From AC-37 sp036389835 (GTDB lineage: Bacteria; Actinomycetota; Thermoleophilia; Solirubrobacterales; Thermoleophilaceae): a DNA stretch of 64,000 nt. Below the pieces are notes generated by a model that was not told where the DNA came from, did no database searches, and saw only the letters and a list, made by a program, of their open reading frames with translations. Position numbers and translations under genes: made by a program. Below, one piece after another: positions 59,063-64,000 of this stretch. Numbering within the stretch: position 1 is the first letter of the stretch; the number at the start of each line of letters is the position of its first letter. The DNA is taken from assembly GCA_036389835.1 (NCBI GenBank), contig DASVWC010000085.1:3464-67463 (forward strand). Reading direction: 5' to 3'.

Positions 59063-59694
59063 GCCGCGAGAAGATCGGCGGCGGCTCGCCCCAGGACCTG
59101 CGCGTACGGCAGCTTCGCGCGCGCCAGATGCTCCGCGGCGACCTGAGCGACGCGGACTTGGACGCCTACGTCGAGGAGCGCGTCGGCCTGACCACGCTCG
59201 AGAAGGCGCAGAACTGGGCGCGCGCCAACGCCCCGTGGCCGCTCACGTTCGGCCTCGCCTGCTGCGCGATCGAGATGATCTCGGTGGTCGGCTCGCCGCG
59301 CGTGGACGCCGCGCGCTTCGGCGCCGAGGTGTTCCGCGCCTCGCCGCGCCAGGCGGACATGATCATCCTGTCGGGCCGCGTCTCGATCAAGATGGCCCCG
59401 GTCATCCGACGCATCTACGACCAGATGCTCGAGCCGAAGTGGGTCATCGCGATGGGCGTCTGCTCGTCGAGCGCGGGGATGTTCAACAACTACGCCGTCG
59501 TTCAGGGCGCCGACAAGTTCCTCCCGGTGGACATCTACATCCCGGGCTGCCCGCCCCGGCCGGAGGCGCTGATGTACGGGATCATCAAGCTCCAGAACAA
59601 GATCAAGGGCGACCCGGACCTGGGCTGGCGCGAGCGCTACGACGCGCGCGGGACCGAGGAAACGCTCCACCAGATCGAGCGCGACGGTGCCTGA
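59059..59694 (+). CDS. nuoB: NADH-quinone oxidoreductase subunit B
   Basis: 211 residues. Ligands of cluster N2: Cys68-Cys69 (GLACCAIEM), Cys135 (GVCSSSAG) and Cys164 (IPGCPPRPEA). It passes electrons to quinone in the peripheral arm. An N-terminal ~45-residue charged extension precedes the core. GTG start overlaps the nuoA stop; nuoC begins 8 bases before its end. Confidence 0.96.
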   Translation: MSREKIGGGSPQDLRVRQLRARQMLRGDLSDADLDAYVEERVGLTTLEKAQNWARANAPWPLTFGLACCAIEMISVVGSPRVDAARFGAEVFRASPRQADMIILSGRVSIKMAPVIRRIYDQMLEPKWVIAMGVCSSSAGMFNNYAVVQGADKFLPVDIYIPGCPPRPEALMYGIIKLQNKIKGDPDLGWRERYDARGTEETLHQIERDGA

Positions 59695-60208
59695 CGCGAC
59701 CGGCCTCGAGCTGATCGCGGCGGGGGTCCGCGAGAACCTCGGCGAGGAGTCGGTCGTCGGCACCACGCTCTTCCGCGAGCAGGCGACGCTCGAGGTCCAG
59801 CCGGCGCTCGTGCACGACGTGCTCGCGCTCCTGCGCGACGACCGGGTCGAGGCCTGGCCGCACCTGACGAGCCTGCACGGCTGCGACTACCTCCCCGACG
59901 AGCCGCGCCTCGGCGTGCACTACTGGCTGCTCTCGCGCGAACGCCTCGACCGCCTCAACGTGAAGGTCCGCCTCGGCTTGGACGACCCGGTCGTGCCGAG
60001 CGTCGTGGACCTCTTCCCCACCGCCGACTTCCAGGAGCGCGAGGTCTTCGACATGTTCGGCGTTCGCTTCGACGGCCACCCGGACCTGCGCCGCATCCTG
60101 ATGCCGGAGGACTACGAGGGCTTCCCCCAGCGGCGCGACTTCCCGATGGGCGGCGAGCCCGTCCTGTTCACCTTCAACGAGCACGAAGAGCCGCGCTGGT
60201 ATGACTGA
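59687..60208 (+). CDS. nuoC: NADH-quinone oxidoreductase subunit C
   Basis: 173 residues. HLTSLHGCDYLPDEPRLGVH, PTADFQEREVFDMFGVRFDG and HPDLRRILMPEDYEGFPQRR, DFPM are typical of NuoC (30 kDa subunit). It is a peripheral-arm scaffold without a cofactor. GTG start; overlaps nuoB and nuoD by 8 bases each. Confidence 0.95.
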   Translation: MPDATGLELIAAGVRENLGEESVVGTTLFREQATLEVQPALVHDVLALLRDDRVEAWPHLTSLHGCDYLPDEPRLGVHYWLLSRERLDRLNVKVRLGLDDPVVPSVVDLFPTADFQEREVFDMFGVRFDGHPDLRRILMPEDYEGFPQRRDFPMGGEPVLFTFNEHEEPRWYD

Positions 60209-61532
60209 CGACCGCTCGCCCGTGCCGACCCAGGACCCGTCGGAGGCGCCCGCGCAGGTGGACGACGGCCCGCTCTCGACGCCGTACCGCGACCGCGAGC
60301 GGTCGGTCTCGCTGGAGCGCATGGACGAGCCGGGCGCGCCGCAGTACGGCACGTCGATCGAGCCGGAGACGGAGCTCTTCACGATCAACATGGGGCCGCA
60401 TCACCCCGCCACCCACGGCGTGCTGCGGCTGCTGCTCACGCTCGAGGGCGAGACGGTCCGCTCGTGCGTGCCGATCATCGGCTACGTCCACACCGGCATC
60501 GAGAAGAGCTGCGAGGACCAGGCGTACTGGAAGGTCATCCCGTTCGTCGAGCGGATGGACTACCTCTCCTACTACTTCAACGCGCTCGCCTTCTGCATGG
60601 CGGTCGAGAAGCTGCTCGACGAGGAGGTGCCGCCGCGGGCGCAGTACCTGCGCGTGATCCACCTCGAGCTGAACCGGATCGCCAGCCACCTGTTCTGGCT
60701 CGGCACCTCGGCGCTCGACGTCGGCGCGATCTCGATGCTCTGGTACGCGCTGCGCGAGCGCGACCAGATCCTCGACCTGTTCGAGATGTCAGGCGGCCAG
60801 CGGCTGCACCCGCGCTACTTCCAGGTCGGCGGAGTGATCGACGACCCGCCGCCCGGCTGGGAGCAGAAGGTGCGCGCGTTCTGCAGGGAGATGCCGTCGC
60901 GGCTCGACCAGTACGAGGCGATCCTCGACCGCAACGAGATCGTGCTCCAGCGCCTCAAGCACACGGGCGTCGTGCCGCTCGAGACGATGCGCGCGCTCGG
61001 TGTCAGCGGCCCGCTGCTGCGCGCCTGCGGCGACCCGTGGGACCTGCGCAAGGCGATGCCGTACAGCTCGTACGACCACTTCGACTTCAAGATCCCGGTC
61101 GGCACCACCGGCGACAACTACGACCGCTACCGCGTGCGGATGGCGGAGATGCGCGAGTCGGTCAAGATCGTGGAGCAGGCGATCGACGGGCTGCCCGAGG
61201 GGCCGTACATCACCGGCAACCGCAAGGTCGCGCTGCCGCCGCGGCACGAGCTGGCCACCTCGATGGAGGCGCTGATCCACCACTTCAAGCTGGTGACCGA
61301 GGGCTTCCGCCCGCCGCCGGGCGAGGTCTACCTGCCGATCGAATCGCCGCGCGGCGAGCTCGGCTGCTTCGTGGTCTCCGACGGGTCGGCGAAGCCCGCG
61401 CGCGTGCACATGCGCGACCCGTCGTTCGTGAACCTCCAGGCGCTCCCGCACATGGCCAAGGACGCGCTGATCGCGGACCTGATCGCGTCGATCGCGATGC
61501 TCGACCCGATCCTCGGGGGGATCGACCGGTGA
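60201..61532 (+). CDS. nuoD: NADH-quinone oxidoreductase subunit D
   Basis: 443 residues. MGPHHPATHGVLRLLLTLEG, IGYVHTGIEKSCEDQAYWK and GVGGVIDDPPPGW-type sequence (FQVGGVIDDPPPGWEQKV) mark NuoD, the quinone-site subunit with His of the GPHHPATHG motif. A ~60-residue extended N-terminus rich in Pro/Asp precedes the core. It overlaps nuoC and nuoE (GTGA). Confidence 0.96.
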   Translation: MTDDRSPVPTQDPSEAPAQVDDGPLSTPYRDRERSVSLERMDEPGAPQYGTSIEPETELFTINMGPHHPATHGVLRLLLTLEGETVRSCVPIIGYVHTGIEKSCEDQAYWKVIPFVERMDYLSYYFNALAFCMAVEKLLDEEVPPRAQYLRVIHLELNRIASHLFWLGTSALDVGAISMLWYALRERDQILDLFEMSGGQRLHPRYFQVGGVIDDPPPGWEQKVRAFCREMPSRLDQYEAILDRNEIVLQRLKHTGVVPLETMRALGVSGPLLRACGDPWDLRKAMPYSSYDHFDFKIPVGTTGDNYDRYRVRMAEMRESVKIVEQAIDGLPEGPYITGNRKVALPPRHELATSMEALIHHFKLVTEGFRPPPGEVYLPIESPRGELGCFVVSDGSAKPARVHMRDPSFVNLQALPHMAKDALIADLIASIAMLDPILGGIDR

Positions 61533-62227
61533 GGCCGGAGGACGCCGGCGTGCCGGACCCGGCGGCGCGCCCGCCGGAGGGGTCTGAGTTCCCGGACCAG
61601 GTCGGGACCGAGGGCGCGATGGGGACCACCCCGCAGGCCCTTCCCCGCGGCTGGGACCGCTCCTACGACCGCGACAAGGACCCGGCGGTGATCCCGGACC
61701 TCGCCGAGACCGACGTGCCGGACGACCTGCGCGCCGAGATCGAGGAGTACATGGCGCGCTATCCCGATCGCCGCAGCGCGTCGATCCCGGCGCTGCACGC
61801 CGCCCAGCGCGTGCACGGCTGGTGCTCGCCGCAGGCGATCCGCCAGGTGGCCGCGGTGATGCGGGTCACCCCCGGCTACCTGTCGTCGGTCGCGAGCTTC
61901 TACGACCAGCTCAACGAGGACCCGGTCGGGCGCAACCACGTGTACGTGTGCACGAGCGTCGCCTGCCACCTCGTGAACGCGAAGGCCGTCTACGAGGCGA
62001 TCGCCTCCGCCGGCCACGACCTCGAGGACACCGAGATCCGCGAGTTCGAGTGCCTCGGCGCGTGCGACATGGCCCCGATCGCGTCGGTCAACGGCCGCTA
62101 CATCGGCCCGCTGACCCAGGAGGACGCACCGGAGATCGTGCGCGCGATCCGCGATGGCCGCAAGCCGCTGCCGGGCCGCGGGCTCGAGGACGAGGAGTAC
62201 CGCCTGCCCTGGGGAGGCCGGGCCTGA
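61529..62227 (+). CDS. nuoE: NADH-quinone oxidoreductase subunit E
   Basis: 232 residues. [2Fe-2S] ligands in VYVCTSVACHLVNAK and FECLGACDMAP. It accepts electrons in the NADH module. The N-terminus is extended by about 60 residues over common NuoE proteins; ATG at 61619 (MGTTPQALPRGW) is an alternative start, but the GTG at 61529 forms a GTGA overlap with nuoD that fits the operon style. Confidence 0.94.
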   Translation: MRPEDAGVPDPAARPPEGSEFPDQVGTEGAMGTTPQALPRGWDRSYDRDKDPAVIPDLAETDVPDDLRAEIEEYMARYPDRRSASIPALHAAQRVHGWCSPQAIRQVAAVMRVTPGYLSSVASFYDQLNEDPVGRNHVYVCTSVACHLVNAKAVYEAIASAGHDLEDTEIREFECLGACDMAPIASVNGRYIGPLTQEDAPEIVRAIRDGRKPLPGRGLEDEEYRLPWGGRA

Positions 62228-63558
62228 TGTCGATGCTCGACCAGCTCCGGCTGATCCGCAACCTCAACGACCCGCGGCTGCGCACCATCGACGGCTACGA
62301 GGAGAACGGCGGCTACCGCGCGCTGCGCAAGGCGATGACCGAGATGCAGCCCGACCAGGTGCTGCACGAGCTCGAGGAGTCCGGGCTGCGCGGGCGCGGC
62401 GGGGCCGGCTTCTCGATGGGCAAGAAGGCGAGCTTCATCCCCAAGGGGACGATGGACAAGTACCTCTGCTGCAACGCGGACGAGTCCGAGCCCGGCACGT
62501 TCAAGGACCGCCTGCTGATGCAGAAGAACCCGCACCTGCTGATCGAGGGGATCGCCATCGCGGCGATGGCGGCGGGCGCGAACAAGGCGTTCATCTACAT
62601 CCGGGGCGAGTACGAGCTCCAGGCGGGGATCCTCGAGCAGGCGGTGCGCGAGGCATACGAGCGCGGCTACCTCGGCGACGGCATCCTCGGCTCCGACCAC
62701 GACGTCGACCTCGTCGTGCACCGCGGCGCCGGCGCGTACATATGCGGCGAGGAGACGGCGCTGCTCGACTCGCTCGAGGGCAAGCGCGGCAACCCGCGGC
62801 TCAAGCCGCCGTTCCCCGCCAACCAGGGCCTCTACCAGGGGCCGACGCTGATCAACAACGTGGAGACGCTCTGCAACGTGCCGGGGATCGTGGAGAACGG
62901 CGCGGACTGGTTCAAGGCGGTCGGCACCGAGAAGTCGACCGGCACGAAGCTCGTCTCGGTATCGGGCAACGTGCGCCGGCCGGGCAACTACGAGATCCCG
63001 CTCGGCATGCGCGCGGGCGACATCGTCTACGGGCTGGCGGGCGGCCCGCCGGAGGGGCGTCGCGTGAAGTGCTGGTTCCCGGGCGGCTCGTCGGCGCCGG
63101 TGCTGCTCGAGGAGGACCTCGACCTCGACTACGACTTCGAGACGATGGCCGAGGCCGGGTCGATGCTCGGCTCCGGAGCGATCATCGTGGTGGACGACTC
63201 GGTGCCGATCGTCGGTCTGGCGCTGCGGCTCGCCGAGTTCTACCGGCACGAGTCGTGCGGCAAGTGCACGCCGTGCCGCGAGGGGACCAACTGGACCGTG
63301 AAGATGCTCGAGCGCATCGACAACGGCGAGGCCACGCCCGCGGACCTCGACACGATGGCCGACGTGCAGACGAACATCATGGGCAACTGCCTGTGCGTGC
63401 TCGGCGACTCGATGGCGATGCCGGTCGGGTCGATGATCGAGAAGTTCCGCGACGAGTTCGAGCAGCACATCGAGGAGGCGCGGCGCCGCAAGGGCGGATT
63501 GCCGCTGGCCGCGCACGGGGGGCGGGCGGACGTGGCGGCCGGGAGCTCCGCCGCGTAG
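62227..63558 (+). CDS. nuoF: NADH-quinone oxidoreductase subunit F
   Basis: 443 residues. GLRGRGGAGFSMGKKASFIP is the NADH-binding site, GAGAYICGEETALLDSLEGK the FMN site, and ESCGKCTPCREGTNWT plus NCLC the [4Fe-4S] N3 ligands. It oxidises NADH and reduces FMN. ATG overlaps the nuoE stop (TGATG). Its tail past ~420 is an Ala/Gly-rich extension. Confidence 0.97.
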   Translation: MSMLDQLRLIRNLNDPRLRTIDGYEENGGYRALRKAMTEMQPDQVLHELEESGLRGRGGAGFSMGKKASFIPKGTMDKYLCCNADESEPGTFKDRLLMQKNPHLLIEGIAIAAMAAGANKAFIYIRGEYELQAGILEQAVREAYERGYLGDGILGSDHDVDLVVHRGAGAYICGEETALLDSLEGKRGNPRLKPPFPANQGLYQGPTLINNVETLCNVPGIVENGADWFKAVGTEKSTGTKLVSVSGNVRRPGNYEIPLGMRAGDIVYGLAGGPPEGRRVKCWFPGGSSAPVLLEEDLDLDYDFETMAEAGSMLGSGAIIVVDDSVPIVGLALRLAEFYRHESCGKCTPCREGTNWTVKMLERIDNGEATPADLDTMADVQTNIMGNCLCVLGDSMAMPVGSMIEKFRDEFEQHIEEARRRKGGLPLAAHGGRADVAAGSSAA

Positions 63559-63560
63559 CC

Positions 63561-64000
63561 ATGCCGCGCCCGGAGCCAAAGTTCGTCACGTTCGAGATCG
63601 ACGGCCGCGAGGTCTCCGCGCCCGAGGGCTCGATGCTGGTCGACGGCGCGAAGTACGGCGACGTGGAGATCCCGGTCTTCTGCTACGAGCCGAAGCTCGG
63701 CGCGCCGGTGGGCGCCTGCCGCATGTGCCTCGTGGAGATCGACGGCATCCCCAAGCTGCAGACCGCCTGCTCGACGCCGGTGAAGGACGGCATGGTGGTG
63801 ACCACCACCTCCGACCGCGTGAAGAACGCGCAGAACGCGGTGGTCGAGTTCCTGCTCGTGAACCACCCGCTCGACTGCCCCGTCTGCGACAAGGGCGGCG
63901 AGTGCCCGCTCCAGGACATCACGTTCGGGTGGGGTGCCGGGCGCTCGCGCTTCATCGAGCCGAAGCGCCACTTCAAGAAGCCGCTCGAGCTCTCGCCGCT
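63561..64000 (+). CDS. nuoG: NADH-quinone oxidoreductase subunit G (N-terminal part)
   Basis: The first 146 residues, cut by the window edge. The N-terminal ferredoxin-type domain has [2Fe-2S] ligands Cys41, Cys53, Cys56 and Cys70, then the His102/Cys106/Cys109/Cys115 cluster (NHPLDCPVCDKGGECPLQD). Two bases separate it from nuoF. The remaining nuo genes are expected beyond the window. Confidence 0.95.
   Translation, partial: MPRPEPKFVTFEIDGREVSAPEGSMLVDGAKYGDVEIPVFCYEPKLGAPVGACRMCLVEIDGIPKLQTACSTPVKDGMVVTTTSDRVKNAQNAVVEFLLVNHPLDCPVCDKGGECPLQDITFGWGAGRSRFIEPKRHFKKPLELSP

Overview
The window is a very GC-rich, tightly packed chromosomal segment. Gene content suggests an actinobacterium of the class Thermoleophilia (Solirubrobacterales type). 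Supporting signs are GTG/TTG starts, overlapping stop/start junctions, abundant short secreted Ig-like and Cys-bearing proteins, small zinc-ribbon proteins, a Ku end-joining protein, a c-di-AMP riboswitch before a LytM peptidase, and a nuoA-G run. This placement is inferred from gene content, not from a marker-gene comparison.

Layout. 0-10.5 kb: cell-surface functions (polytopic GT-C-like protein, GT4 glycosyltransferase, a 1073-residue secreted protein, a secreted alpha/beta hydrolase with an LPFTG sorting signal, acyltransferase plus methyltransferase). 10.5-15.5 kb: a candidate conflict system. An EACC1-like small protein is translationally coupled to an 853-residue caspase-like/TPR/PH-like protein, and divergent from these lie a two-TM protein with a PLD-like C-terminal domain and an overlapping HIT-like protein. 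15.5-20 kb: TetR regulator, a secreted protein, and a four-gene minus-strand cluster of unknown role. 20.4-22 kb: secreted GH5-type glycoside hydrolase. 22-25 kb: a gene-poor, decayed stretch (acyltransferase remnant, frameshifted STAS gene, DUF2294 and zinc-ribbon genes) ending at tRNA-Arg.

25.5-30.5 kb: envelope genes (GT2, LytM peptidase under a ydaO-type riboswitch, GT39-like, FAD oxidoreductase). 30.6-32.7 kb: a tandem pair of unrecognised proteins sharing a CxCxCC-YRQ cluster. 32.7-41 kb: a conserved Rossmann protein, SnoaL-like protein, tRNA-Ser(GCT), DUF2993 protein, HD-GYP protein, Vms1/eRF1-like protein, DUF429 protein and a CrtI-like oxidoreductase. 41-49.5 kb: Ku, alpha/beta hydrolase, catalase-like protein, cupin, an ArsR / ArsI-like / R2-like di-iron operon with a clear operator, an orphan adenine-N6 methylase, and beta-carbonic anhydrase. 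49.5-53.6 kb: PAS-GGDEF diguanylate cyclase, AraC regulator, cupin plus YdeI-like pair, tRNA-Ser(TGA). 53.7-58.7 kb: prepilin, serS, a cytochrome c lipoprotein divergent from a cupredoxin lipoprotein, and a CopC-CopD fusion. 58.7-64 kb: nuoABCDEF and the start of nuoG, each gene overlapping or abutting the next.

The likeliest undescribed system is the caspase/EACC1 locus with its neighbours. The Cys-cluster protein pair, the ArsR-controlled R2-like oxidase and the 17.2-20 kb cluster are secondary candidates. No transposase, integrase, CRISPR array or rRNA gene was seen.
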